A DNA stretch of 15,265 nt from CAYNDB01 sp964395915 (lineage in GTDB: Bacteria; Nitrospinota_A; UBA7883; JAJRTC01), in assembly GCA_964395915.1 (NCBI GenBank), contig CAYNDB010000058.1:1-15265 (forward strand). Direction: 5' to 3'. This document shows, one piece after another, positions 6,932 through 14,591 of this stretch. A program made the translations under genes and the position numbers. Every line of letters begins with the position of its first letter. Positions within the stretch are counted from its first letter, which is position 1. Below the pieces are notes generated by a model. That model worked only from the letters and a program-made list of their open reading frames with translations, did not search any database and was not told the DNA's origin.

Positions 6932-8358
6932 GGTTGACGATTATTATGACGGCGTCGCTTGTGATTTTTGCCACAAGCGCGTTTGCCACAACTGAAGCTG
7001 GAATTTCCACCGTTATCAAAAATATCTTGCGCGATAGATGTCTCAACCAGTCCGACACCGCCGTTATGGTGATGGAGGCTGCGACCGGAAAGGTTTTGTT
7101 CAACAAAAACGGAGAGAAACCTCTCACGCCGGCTTCGGTTATGAAGCTTGTCACCACAGCCGCCTCCCTCCGTTATCTAGGGCCTGACTACAGGTTTAAG
7201 ACCAAAATCTTTTACACAGGTCAAAGAAGGGGAGGGAAGATAATGGGCGACCTCATCATTCGCGGCGGCGGCGACCCGCAACTTACCCCGGAGAGCCTGT
7301 GGCTCATAGTCCAGGACATAAAAAGGCGCGGAATTACGGAAATAAGAGGCGGGCTTTTTCTGGATGAATCGTTTTTCGATAAGCTAAGGAGGGCGCCAGG
7401 CTTGCGCTCTTTCCGCACTCAAAACCCTTATGACGCCATGCTGGGGGCGTTGTCTGTCAATTTCAACACGGTGGCGGTCCATATATATCCCGGCCTGGCT
7501 CCCGGCGACCCGTTGATAGTGGGGCTTGTGCCTGAAACAGATTATTTTACCGTTAACAATAATGGCGAAACCAAAGCGACGGGAAAAAGGACTGTAAGCG
7601 CTATGAGGGTAAACGGTAAAGGGAAAGTTAAAGTGAATATTACAGGCCGTATGCGGCTGAGCGATAGAGGGAAAATCATATACTTGAATATCGACGACCC
7701 GTTGCGCTACGCAAGAGAAGCGTTTCTCGCTTATTTAAAGAGGGCCGGGATAAAAATCAACGGTATCGGTGGCGTTAAGCCGACACCTGGAAACGCAAAA
7801 CTTCTTTACATGTATCAATCAGTTCCGTTGTCGGTCATATTACGCGGCCTGAACAGGTATTCGAATAATTTTGTCGCCGAACAGATTGCCAAAACTATGG
7901 CGGCGGAGGTTTCATCAAGTCCGGGTACGCATAAAAAAGCGTTGAGCCTTAACTTGTCTTTCCTGAACAAAGCCGGTGTTGATACAAGTGGTATTGTTCT
8001 GGCGGACGGCTCCGGGTTGTCCAGAAAAAACAGGCTGACAGTAAAAGCCGTTGCGCAGCTTCTTTCCGTCATGAGCCGCAAATATGATATCGGGCCGGAT
8101 TTTACAGCCTCATTGGGAATCATGGGTGTCGACGGCTCCGTGGAAACAAGGTTGAAGGTTTCACCTGCGCGATCGTTTTCAAGAGCGAAAACAGGGTCGC
8201 TGAACGGTATCAGCAGCCTTGCCGGATATGTCCAGGCTAAAAATGGGAAACTGTACGCTTTTGCCATAATTCTTACAGGCTCAAAATGCCACTACAAAAC
8301 GGCGGATGCCATGGAGGACAAGATCGTGACGGCGGTTTATCTTCTTGGTGATAATTGA
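6928..8358 (+). CDS. dacB: Class C penicillin-binding protein, D-Ala-D-Ala carboxypeptidase/endopeptidase (PBP4)
   Basis: This periplasmic peptidase trims or cleaves peptide stems and cross-links of peptidoglycan. The 476-residue product begins with a clear signal peptide that ends SAFA before Thr21. The three penicillin-binding motifs are present: S70-V-M-K73 (nucleophile and base), S312-N-N314, and K421-T-G423. The 242 residues between the first two motifs leave room for the large inserted domains typical of PBP4, and the total length matches the family. The ATG at 6928 overlaps the VanZ-like stop as ATGA and has GAGG 7-10 bases upstream. An upstream alternative at 6895 would add 11 charged residues before the signal peptide and is less likely. 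Its end overlaps or touches the recJ start. Confidence 0.92.
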   Translation: MRLTIIMTASLVIFATSAFATTEAGISTVIKNILRDRCLNQSDTAVMVMEAATGKVLFNKNGEKPLTPASVMKLVTTAASLRYLGPDYRFKTKIFYTGQRRGGKIMGDLIIRGGGDPQLTPESLWLIVQDIKRRGITEIRGGLFLDESFFDKLRRAPGLRSFRTQNPYDAMLGALSVNFNTVAVHIYPGLAPGDPLIVGLVPETDYFTVNNNGETKATGKRTVSAMRVNGKGKVKVNITGRMRLSDRGKIIYLNIDDPLRYAREAFLAYLKRAGIKINGIGGVKPTPGNAKLLYMYQSVPLSVILRGLNRYSNNFVAEQIAKTMAAEVSSSPGTHKKALSLNLSFLNKAGVDTSGIVLADGSGLSRKNRLTVKAVAQLLSVMSRKYDIGPDFTASLGIMGVDGSVETRLKVSPARSFSRAKTGSLNGISSLAGYVQAKNGKLYAFAIILTGSKCHYKTADAMEDKIVTAVYLLGDN

Positions 8359-10076
8359 CATTGGGACCTTGTAAATGGCTTATCGCTGAAGGCTCCCGTG
8401 AAGTCGAGCGGACGTTGCAAACAAGTCTTAAGCTCAGCCCGGTTATTGCCCGGCTCCTGCTCAATCGCGGCGCGCGCGACGTTGAAACCGCCTCGCAGTT
8501 TCTCGACACCCCTTTGAAGACGCTTGAGGACCCCCTCAAAATGGCGGATATGGGGAAAGCGGTTGGAAGAATCATACAGGCGTTTGAGAAAAATGAAAAA
8601 GTTGTAGTGTTTGGCGACTATGACGTGGATGGAGTGACCTCGACGGCGCTTCTTCTTCGTTTTTTCGGCGGGCTTGGAATGAGCGTGGGATATCGCATCC
8701 CGGAGCGGGCAAGAGAAGGATACGGGTTGAGCGTTTCCGCTGTAAATGATATTGCGTCGGAAGGAGCCCACCTTATCATCACTGTAGATAACGGCATAAT
8801 GGCGTTCGATGCGATTGATCGAGCCTGTAAGCTGGGGCTTGACGTTATCGTTACGGACCATCATCTGCCAGGCGCTACGCTCCCTTCCGCCTACGCTGTG
8901 TTGGATCCGAACAGAAAAGATTGCGATTACCCTTGCAAGGAGCTTGCAGGGGTCGGTATAGCGTTCAAGCTGTGTATGGCCATTCGCGGAGAGCTTCACA
9001 GGCGTGGTATGGATAAAGACCGCCTGCCGAACCTTAAACGCCTGCTCGATATCGTGGCTGTAGGCTCCATAGCCGATATGTCGAAACTTACAGGCGAAAA
9101 CAGAACACTGGTTCGTCACGGGCTTTTTGAAATTGAGGACACATCGAAAGTGGGGTTGAAGGCGTTAAAGGCTGTCTCTTCCGTAAATTCAGGAGCCGTT
9201 ACCGCGAGGGATATAGGTTTTGGCCTTGCGCCAAGGCTTAACGCGGCTGGGAGGCTTGGCAAGGCGGATGTCGGTGTGGAGCTTTTGAAGACAAAAGATA
9301 AAAAAAGAGCTGAAGAAATAGCCGGGTTTTTAGATAAAGAAAACAGCCGTAGAAAAGATATTCAGCTCAAAATGTTTTGTGAGGCCGAAGATTTAACCCT
9401 TGCTGAAATCGACACGGAAAAAGATATGGCGATAGCGCTGGGGTCGGATAACTGGAACGCCGGAATTGCAGGAATCGTAGCGTCGAAGATTTTGGAGCGT
9501 TGGCGCAGGCCGGTGGCGCTTGTCTGCTTCGATGGAGATGAAGGACGAGGGTCGGCAAGGTCGATACCCGGGTTCAACCTGGCGGACGCTCTTGGCCTTT
9601 GCGCTGATACGCTGGAACGTTTCGGTGGCCATGAGCTTGCCGCAGGATTTACAGTGAAACGAGAAAAGTTCGAAGATTTTAAAGCGAAATTCATTTCCAT
9701 AGCAAACGAGAGCATTAAACATGATGACCTTCAGCCGACATTATTAATCGACGGTGTTTTTGACCCGAACCTTTTCACCCTGGAAATCGTCGCCGCCACC
9801 AGTGCGTTGGAGCCTTTCGGGCAAGGGTTTCCGCATCCTGTGTTTGCAAGCCTGGGAGTAGTGGTATCTAAAATCAGGACTATGGGCTCAGACGGTAAAC
9901 ATGTTCGTCTTACCCTTAAAGGTGGCGCGGAGGCTGTCGGGTTTTCTATGGCGGAAAGGTTTGTCGGCGCTTCCGATGGAGCCAAATACGATATCGCTTA
10001 TACCCCTGAAATAAATATCTGGCAAAACACGGAGCGTGTCCAGCTCCGCCTGATAGACATTAAGCCGCACAATTAG
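8355..10076 (+). CDS. recJ: Single-stranded-DNA-specific 5'-3' exonuclease RecJ
   Basis: RecJ degrades single-stranded DNA 5' to 3' in RecF-pathway recombination, mismatch repair and base-excision repair. Counting from the TTG at 8355 (573 residues), the DHH-domain motifs are VVFGDYDVDGVTST (84-97), the TVDNG aspartate (143-147), VTDHH (166-170), and GFGLAPRLNAAGRLG (288-302). The DHHA1 part shows GRGSARSIPGFNLADAL (397-413) and FGGHELAAGF (423-432), followed by the C-terminal OB-like domain, so it is a complete enzyme. There is no ATG near the front. TTG at 8355 overlaps the dacB TGA, but TTG at 8361 has GGTGAT (8347-8352) at the better spacing of 8 bases and may be the real start (571 residues). 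No terminator is obvious after the stop. Confidence 0.93.
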   Translation: MTLGPCKWLIAEGSREVERTLQTSLKLSPVIARLLLNRGARDVETASQFLDTPLKTLEDPLKMADMGKAVGRIIQAFEKNEKVVVFGDYDVDGVTSTALLLRFFGGLGMSVGYRIPERAREGYGLSVSAVNDIASEGAHLIITVDNGIMAFDAIDRACKLGLDVIVTDHHLPGATLPSAYAVLDPNRKDCDYPCKELAGVGIAFKLCMAIRGELHRRGMDKDRLPNLKRLLDIVAVGSIADMSKLTGENRTLVRHGLFEIEDTSKVGLKALKAVSSVNSGAVTARDIGFGLAPRLNAAGRLGKADVGVELLKTKDKKRAEEIAGFLDKENSRRKDIQLKMFCEAEDLTLAEIDTEKDMAIALGSDNWNAGIAGIVASKILERWRRPVALVCFDGDEGRGSARSIPGFNLADALGLCADTLERFGGHELAAGFTVKREKFEDFKAKFISIANESIKHDDLQPTLLIDGVFDPNLFTLEIVAATSALEPFGQGFPHPVFASLGVVVSKIRTMGSDGKHVRLTLKGGAEAVGFSMAERFVGASDGAKYDIAYTPEINIWQNTERVQLRLIDIKPHN

Positions 10077-10262
10077 CAAAAATAGTTAAACGGTTTCAAA
10101 TACTTACCCCTGCCAATTCAAATGGAGACCGCCCATCTCTTCGATATTACTTGACTTACGATCTTATATACTTATAATTATTGCAAAATAAGCGTTTATA
10201 TTGCTTTTGAAATAGGGCATTCTCATATCTAATACCAACTCCGTTTTGACAAGGAACGTAAA
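10077..10262 (+). promoter_or_regulatory. Intergenic leader with a near-consensus sigma-70 promoter (TTGACT-16-TATAAT at 10151-10178)
   Basis: The 186 bases between recJ and the next gene contain TTGACT at 10151-10156 and TATAAT at 10173-10178, spaced by 16 bases. This is the best plus-strand promoter in the window. A start near 10185 gives a leader of roughly 75-80 bases that ends in AAGGA (10251-10255), 7 bases before the ATG. The left 75 bases show no hairpin with a T-run, so I cannot point to a recJ terminator. I found no recognisable riboswitch structure in the leader. Confidence 0.75.
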
Positions 10263-11006
10263 ATGAAAAAAACAACGTTTGTTTCCATCGTTGCGCTGGC
10301 GACATTCATAACTCTAGGGTTCGCCGCTCCATTAGCCTTTGCCACTCCGTCCACGCAAATATGGATTCCATCGACTGATACCCAGCCTGTTGGCACGGTT
10401 CATCTGGGAGTGGATAACTATACGACAATGTTTAAAAAAACAGAGGACGGCGGGGATGACCTGCCCTTGACTATGGGCGCGACTTTTGGGGTAGCTGATA
10501 CGTCTCTTATCGGTGTCGAAGTGGGGCTAGACCTGCGAGAGCCTACGAATGAGCCGGTTTTTTTCAATGCTAAAATCCAGCTAAAAGAAGATTCTCTATA
10601 TGATTTTTTCCCCGCCATCGCTATCGGCGGCTATGATTTCGGATCGGACAGCGAATCGACCGACTATAACATTATCTATCTTCTTGCCGCGAAAACCTTT
10701 CCTGTTTTTGGTCGGTTGTCCTTAGGATATTACAGCGGCAACGAAGACCTTATGGTGGACGCCAAAGGAAATGTCGCCAAGGATGGTTTTCTTGCTTCCT
10801 ACGACAGAACTTTAGCGGAGATCGATGACAGGCTTTGGGTAGCGATTGATTATATGAGCGGAGAAAACGCTTACGGCGCCCTTTCTTTGGGTGTGGCGTG
10901 GCGCTTTTCGCCAAATATAGGTGTGCTTGTTGGATATGACATGTTCAACGAGGTTCAGACCGGTGGCGAGAATAAAGTTACGATACAGTTCGACATGGAT
11001 TTTTAA
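10263..11006 (+). CDS. Exported protein, probable outer-membrane beta-barrel (unrecognised family)
   Basis: The 247-residue product starts with a typical signal peptide (two lysines, hydrophobic core to about 24, cleavage probably after LAFA at 27). The mature part begins TPSTQIWIPSTDTQPVGTVH and then alternates polar and hydrophobic residues in short strands rich in Gly, Tyr and Asp. It ends in a strand finishing with Phe (QFDMDF), the usual signal for outer-membrane insertion. There are no internal transmembrane helices and no cysteines in the mature chain. This pattern fits a small 8-12 strand barrel, porin-like or OmpW/OmpA-like in shape, but I do not recognise a named family and give no substrate. 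It has its own strong promoter and a proper SD, which suggests good expression. rnhA follows after 63 bases. Confidence 0.75.
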   Translation: MKKTTFVSIVALATFITLGFAAPLAFATPSTQIWIPSTDTQPVGTVHLGVDNYTTMFKKTEDGGDDLPLTMGATFGVADTSLIGVEVGLDLREPTNEPVFFNAKIQLKEDSLYDFFPAIAIGGYDFGSDSESTDYNIIYLLAAKTFPVFGRLSLGYYSGNEDLMVDAKGNVAKDGFLASYDRTLAEIDDRLWVAIDYMSGENAYGALSLGVAWRFSPNIGVLVGYDMFNEVQTGGENKVTIQFDMDF

Positions 11007-11069
11007 GGACGGAACCGCTCAAGGGGCGAAAGCTTGTTAGGCCCTTAAATTTCCAAACCCAAAAATGAT

Positions 11070-11516
11070 GTGAAAACTTCAGATAAATCCGTTGTAGAGA
11101 TTTTTTCCGACGGAGCTTGCCGCGGGAACCCTGGCCCTGGTGGTTGGGGAGCCGTGTTGCGTTATGGCGACAAGGAAAAAGAGGTCTCCGGATACAAACC
11201 GCAAACGACCAATAACGAGATGGAAATGACCGCCGCTTTGCAGGCTTTAAAGGCTTTGAAAGCGCCATCGCGGGTTACAGTGACCACTGATTCCAAATAT
11301 GTTATCCAGGGCATGACTTCATGGATTCATAATTGGCGAAAGAACAACTGGCGCACTTCAGCGAGAAAACCTGTGAAAAACCGCGAGCTATGGGAAGCTC
11401 TTGCAAAAGAAGAGGCCCGGCACGACGTTGCATGGGTTTGGGTTAAAGGTCACAATGGCCATCCGGAAAACGAAAGAGCGGACGGGCTGGCTAACGAAGC
11501 GATAGACCGGGCGTAA
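11070..11516 (+). CDS. rnhA: Ribonuclease HI
   Basis: RNase HI cuts the RNA strand of RNA/DNA hybrids, removing R-loops and primers. The 148-residue length matches the bacterial type I enzyme (about 155). All active-site residues are visible: D14 in FSDGACRGNPGPGG, E52 in NNEMEMTA, D74 in TTDSKYV, H128 in KGHNGH and D138 in NERADGLAN. The basic handle region, Trp-rich over residues 85-100 (IHNWRKNNWRTSARK), is present. The start is a GTG at 11070. The only nearby ATG codons (11065 and 11068) run straight into the TGA at 11071-11073, so GTG is the first usable codon before the conserved domain. There is no SD. Transcription may come from the upstream outer-membrane gene or from an unseen promoter. 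Confidence 0.94.
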   Translation: MKTSDKSVVEIFSDGACRGNPGPGGWGAVLRYGDKEKEVSGYKPQTTNNEMEMTAALQALKALKAPSRVTVTTDSKYVIQGMTSWIHNWRKNNWRTSARKPVKNRELWEALAKEEARHDVAWVWVKGHNGHPENERADGLANEAIDRA

Positions 11517-11546
11517 CTCTGTTATTGTCAGGAGTTTGCGCTTGCA

Positions 11547-11570
11547 GGCTAAATGATTGCGTTATTAGCC
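11547..11570. repeat. Short inverted repeat between convergent rnhA and rpsT
   Basis: GGCTAA (11547-11552) and TTAGCC (11565-11570) can pair with a 12-base loop. The right arm contains the rpsT stop codon. It is the only dyad in the 48-base convergent gap. Neither strand has a following T-run, so a factor-independent terminator is not well supported. Confidence 0.25.
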
Positions 11571-11828
11571 GAGCTTGTTTACCAAAGTGGTCAGACGGGA
11601 TATTCTGCGTGAAGCATTGTTACTGTGGACAACACCCTTGGAAGAGGCGGAGCTTAGCTTCTTTGACGCTTCGGTTAAAGCTTTGGCTGCTGCGTCCTTA
11701 TCTCCTTTGGCGACTATTTCACGCACTTTTTTCACCGCGGTCCTCATGTCGGACCGTACAGACATATTTCGTGTCTTGCGGGTTTTGTTCTGACGGACCC
11801 GCTTGATTGCTGATTTATGATTAGGCAC
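11565..11828 (-). CDS. rpsT: 30S ribosomal protein S20
   Basis: S20 is an early-binding small-subunit protein that contacts 16S rRNA helices in the 5' domain and helix 44. The 87-residue, Lys/Arg/Ser-rich sequence has the family's classical N terminus, PNHKSAIKRVRQNKTRK after the initiator, and the C-terminal half with NNASRRISRLTTLVNKL. It is all helical and has no insert. The start codon is GTG (11828-11826) with an excellent AGGAGAG at 11844-11838, 9 bases upstream. A monocistronic unit with its own promoter is typical of rpsT. Minor start codons at rpsT are known (E. coli uses TTG, tied to its autoregulation), so the GTG may matter for expression. Confidence 0.97.
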   Translation of the reverse strand: MPNHKSAIKRVRQNKTRKTRNMSVRSDMRTAVKKVREIVAKGDKDAAAKALTEASKKLSSASSKGVVHSNNASRRISRLTTLVNKLG

Positions 11829-11837
11829 TTCGGTTAG

Positions 11838-11844
11838 CTCTCCT
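11838..11844 (-). promoter_or_regulatory. Shine-Dalgarno of rpsT (AGGAGAG)
   Basis: The minus strand reads AGGAGAG 9 bases before the GTG at 11828-11826. It fixes the rpsT start at the GTG, since no ATG lies in frame nearby. Confidence 0.75.
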
Positions 11845-11858
11845 GAATGAAAATAGAA

Positions 11859-11887
11859 ATTATGATGTTTACAAAATCCAAAGTCAA
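11859..11887 (-). promoter_or_regulatory. Sigma-70-type promoter of rpsT (TTGACT-17-CATAAT)
   Basis: On the minus strand TTGACT (11887-11882) and CATAAT (11864-11859) are separated by exactly 17 bases, the optimal spacing, with five of six consensus bases in each box. Transcription would begin near 11852 and leave a leader of about 24 bases containing the AGGAGAG site. This is the clearest promoter in the window. Confidence 0.8.
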
Positions 11888-12008
11888 TAAAATTCCATAC
11901 AATAGTTGTTCTGCGCGAACTTTTTATACGTTGCGGCCTTGGAATATTTGAGCAATCCTATAGTCTGCGCTATTGATTTTTCAATTTAAGTGAGCGCCAA
12001 TATCCTCA
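11888..12008. promoter_or_regulatory. Upstream region of the GT-C/TPR gene; no clear promoter
   Basis: This is the rest of the divergent gap between rpsT and the plus-strand membrane glycosyltransferase gene. TATAGT at 11959-11964 could be a -10 box, with TTGCGG at 11931-11936 as a poor -35 at an overlong 22-base spacing. No SD precedes the ATG at 12009. I see no hairpin, repeat or small gene that I can support. Confidence 0.3.
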
Positions 12009-13832
12009 ATGAGATACAGACGAGACATAGGTGACATATCCTGGTGGCGGCTTGCCATATGGGCGGCTGTTTCCTGCGCCGCAGGGCTTCGTCTTGCGCA
12101 TTTTTCCTCAAGCTCCGGCAACCCTCTGCTTTACGCGCCGACTCTTGACGAATCATATTACATAAACCTTGGCAAAACCATCGCCTCAGGATTTTTAATT
12201 GGTGAGGATGGTGTTTTTTTCATGGATCCGCTCTACGGATACATTCTTGGAGCCATCTTTTATCTTTTCGGAGACAATCTTACGTTTGTGCGGATAATCC
12301 AGATCGTTCTTGATTCCCTTAACGTAGCTCTTATCTACGCTATCGGGGTTAAGGCGCAAGGCCGCACGGCTGGGCTTACAGGCGCTTTCCTCTATGCCAT
12401 ATATGGCGTCGCTTTCTTTTACACCCTGCTGATACTCAAGACCACATTGACCATCACGTTTACTCTCCTTTTTACACTGGCGCTTATCAAGGCCGCCTCA
12501 TCCAGGTTTGGCTCGCTGGCATGGTTTGTACTAGGTATTCTTTCAGGCGTGGGGGCGTATCTTCGCGGAAACCTTTTGCTTTTGGCTCCTTTGGCCATAG
12601 TTTTCTATTGGTTTATAAAAAAGCCTGCGGTCGGCAAGCTGGCTACGCATACGGCTGTTTTTACTCTTGGCCTCGCGCTTGCCCTTATTCCCGGAGCCGT
12701 AAGAAACTATTACGTTTCCGGAGAAATAGTTTTGCTCAATTCACAGATGGGGCGTCTGCTTTATGCGAGCAACAATCCGGAAAACCTGACGGGTAGATAT
12801 AATACTCCGTCATTTTCCCGCCCGAACCCTGAAGATTCGGAGCGTGATTTTCATCGTGAAGCGGAGCGTCGAGTTAGTCGGAAAATGACCTCCTCTGAGG
12901 TCTCAAAGTATTGGACGAAGGAGACGTTAAAAGTTCTTTGGAATAACCGTGACATGATTCCTCTACTGCTATACAACAAATTAAAGGGTACGATAGGGTG
13001 GTTTGAAATACCGGTGAACCATTCTTTTCAAATATCAGCGGGGTTTTCAAAAATATTGAGCTTTCCGCTGATGTCATTTCCGTTCGCCCTGGCTCTTGGC
13101 GTTCCCGGCCTTATCGTTGGCATAGCCGGCAACAGGAAAGCCGCCTGGCTTCTCATCCCTGTCATTATGACGCTTACGACGGTTTTGATCTTCTATACCT
13201 CGTCACGGTTCAGGCTCCCAATGGTTCCATTCCTTCTCCTGGGGGTTGGTATGGGCTTTACGGCCTTTGGCTCCTGGGTGATGAAAAAGGAGCTTCACAA
13301 AGCGGCCCTGTTTGGCCTTGTCGTGGCGCTTCTGTATGGGTGGTCGATCTCCATTCCCGCGCCGCCCGCTTCCGGGACAGGAGAATTCAACCTTGCAAGA
13401 GCGTATTGGAAGACTAACGACCTTGAAATGTCAAAGAAAGTCGCGTCGTATGGAGTGAAAAAATTTCCCGGACAAGTAAGGTTCGTAAATCTCCTTGGCA
13501 TGATAGCGTTATCCGAAGGACTGCCTGAGGAGGCGGCTAAAAGGTTTAACCAGGCTCTTAAAATAAATCCTGATAACGCCAAAGCGTATCACAACCTGGG
13601 GCTTGCCACGATGGGCATGGGCGCCCCGGCCGACGCCATTCGATATTTCAAGGAATCGATCAGACGTAATTCGATTCCTGAAAGCTATTACGCCATGGCT
13701 CAGGCGTACGTTCTTATTGGCGACAAAACAAACGCGGTAAAATATTACATGGAGAGCATAAAACTGTGCCGTCCGACCGATCCTCTGCGGATTAAAGCGG
13801 CGGAGCGGTTGAGAAAACTGCGTGGCGGCTGA
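12009..13832 (+). CDS. Polytopic GT-C (GT39/ArnT-like) glycosyltransferase with C-terminal TPR domain
   Basis: This 607-residue membrane protein has about ten or more hydrophobic helices up to about residue 450. The first extracytoplasmic loop holds LDESYY with D47-E48, followed by FMDPLYGY (71-78). This is the DE and P-L-Y pattern of GT-C enzymes that move sugars from polyprenyl-phosphate donors to proteins or lipids outside the membrane. A long soluble loop (about 240-330) follows the first helix bundle. After the last helix, about residues 457-605 form three or four TPR-like repeats (for example RFVNLLGMIALSEGLPEEA and AYHNLGLATMGMGAPADA), usually a protein-binding scaffold. Acceptor and donor are unknown. 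The ATG at 12009 has no SD. The gene runs convergently into an SpsF-like gene with 12 bases between them. Confidence 0.75.
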   Translation: MRYRRDIGDISWWRLAIWAAVSCAAGLRLAHFSSSSGNPLLYAPTLDESYYINLGKTIASGFLIGEDGVFFMDPLYGYILGAIFYLFGDNLTFVRIIQIVLDSLNVALIYAIGVKAQGRTAGLTGAFLYAIYGVAFFYTLLILKTTLTITFTLLFTLALIKAASSRFGSLAWFVLGILSGVGAYLRGNLLLLAPLAIVFYWFIKKPAVGKLATHTAVFTLGLALALIPGAVRNYYVSGEIVLLNSQMGRLLYASNNPENLTGRYNTPSFSRPNPEDSERDFHREAERRVSRKMTSSEVSKYWTKETLKVLWNNRDMIPLLLYNKLKGTIGWFEIPVNHSFQISAGFSKILSFPLMSFPFALALGVPGLIVGIAGNRKAAWLLIPVIMTLTTVLIFYTSSRFRLPMVPFLLLGVGMGFTAFGSWVMKKELHKAALFGLVVALLYGWSISIPAPPASGTGEFNLARAYWKTNDLEMSKKVASYGVKKFPGQVRFVNLLGMIALSEGLPEEAAKRFNQALKINPDNAKAYHNLGLATMGMGAPADAIRYFKESIRRNSIPESYYAMAQAYVLIGDKTNAVKYYMESIKLCRPTDPLRIKAAERLRKLRGG

Positions 13833-13844
13833 CCGTTCGCTGCT

Positions 13845-14591
13845 CTATCTCTCCCGCCAACCTTTTTGACGGACATTTTGATTGATCGCCGCAACCCTTG
13901 GGTCCATGTCTAAAAGTTGAATAGCGTTAACCGCATCGAACGGTTTGTCTTGCTCGCGGAGTTTATTATATATCGCTTTCATAAGCGCAAGGTCTTCCTC
14001 GGTGTCCACCGTCAGCCGATATTCTTTGTTGGCGAGGTGGTGGGGAGGCGTTACCCGCAATAACCGAAACCGCTCAGGGTGGCTAAAGATAAACGGTGTT
14101 ACATGTTCTCGAAACATTTCTCCATTAGCTTCAGAGTGTGCGGTGGCTAACGCCTGTGGGGACACAACTTCCGCGGTGGAGCCTATGGGGACTTTGCCGG
14201 ATACTCCTGTGTGATCGGCGTTGTTATTGATGTGTTCGTCGATCATCATGTCCAGGGCGCCAGGGTCAAGAAGCGGGTTGTCTCCTGTTGCGCGGATGAT
14301 GGTGTCGGCAGGGAATGTTTCCAGCGTTTTTGCGAACCTGCCAAGCACATCCTCTTCCGATCCGCGGAAGAATTCTACACCGGCGTTCACAGCGAAACTT
14401 TCTACCTTGTCATCATGAGGCTCTGCAGATGTGGCGATAACAATTCGCTCCACTTTTTTCGCTTCCGACAACCTTTGTAAAACCCATCCAAGCAAGAGTT
14501 TATCCCCTATGGGTTGAAAAATTTTTTCCGGTAAACGGCTGGAGCTTGTTCTTGCCTGAATGATCGCTTGAACTGACACTTTATGTTTCAT
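13845..14591 (-). CDS. SpsF/NeuA-like sugar nucleotidylyltransferase (CMP-KDO synthetase-like)
   Basis: The 248-residue product belongs to the glycosyltransferase-A-fold nucleotidylyltransferases related to CMP-sialate and CMP-KDO synthetases and to Bacillus SpsF. The nucleotide-binding motif QARTSSSRLPEK (12-23) is intact. TGDNPLLDP (102-110) supplies the metal-binding aspartate, REHVTPFI (161-168) and LTVDTEEDL (193-201) are typical of the SpsF group, and no extra domain is fused. Such enzymes activate an acidic sugar, usually with CTP, for surface polysaccharide or flagellin glycosylation. The sugar cannot be told from sequence, and no synthase or transferase partner lies beside it except the convergent GT-C/TPR gene. 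The ATG at 14591 begins close to the motif and has no SD. Confidence 0.82.
   Translation of the reverse strand: MKHKVSVQAIIQARTSSSRLPEKIFQPIGDKLLLGWVLQRLSEAKKVERIVIATSAEPHDDKVESFAVNAGVEFFRGSEEDVLGRFAKTLETFPADTIIRATGDNPLLDPGALDMMIDEHINNNADHTGVSGKVPIGSTAEVVSPQALATAHSEANGEMFREHVTPFIFSHPERFRLLRVTPPHHLANKEYRLTVDTEEDLALMKAIYNKLREQDKPFDAVNAIQLLDMDPRVAAINQNVRQKGWRER

Noticed and set aside
8337..9119. 260-codon open frame on the minus strand opposite dacB end and recJ
   Set aside because: It lies antisense to the well-supported DHH domain of recJ, has no recognisable motif, and its low-complexity Arg/Lys/His-rich product is typical of a shadow frame.
11007..11069. Terminator after the beta-barrel gene
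   Set aside because: GGGC (11024-11027) and GCCC (11041-11044) can pair, and TTTAAGG/CCTTAAA can form an outer stem, but the stems are short, the loops long and no T-run follows.
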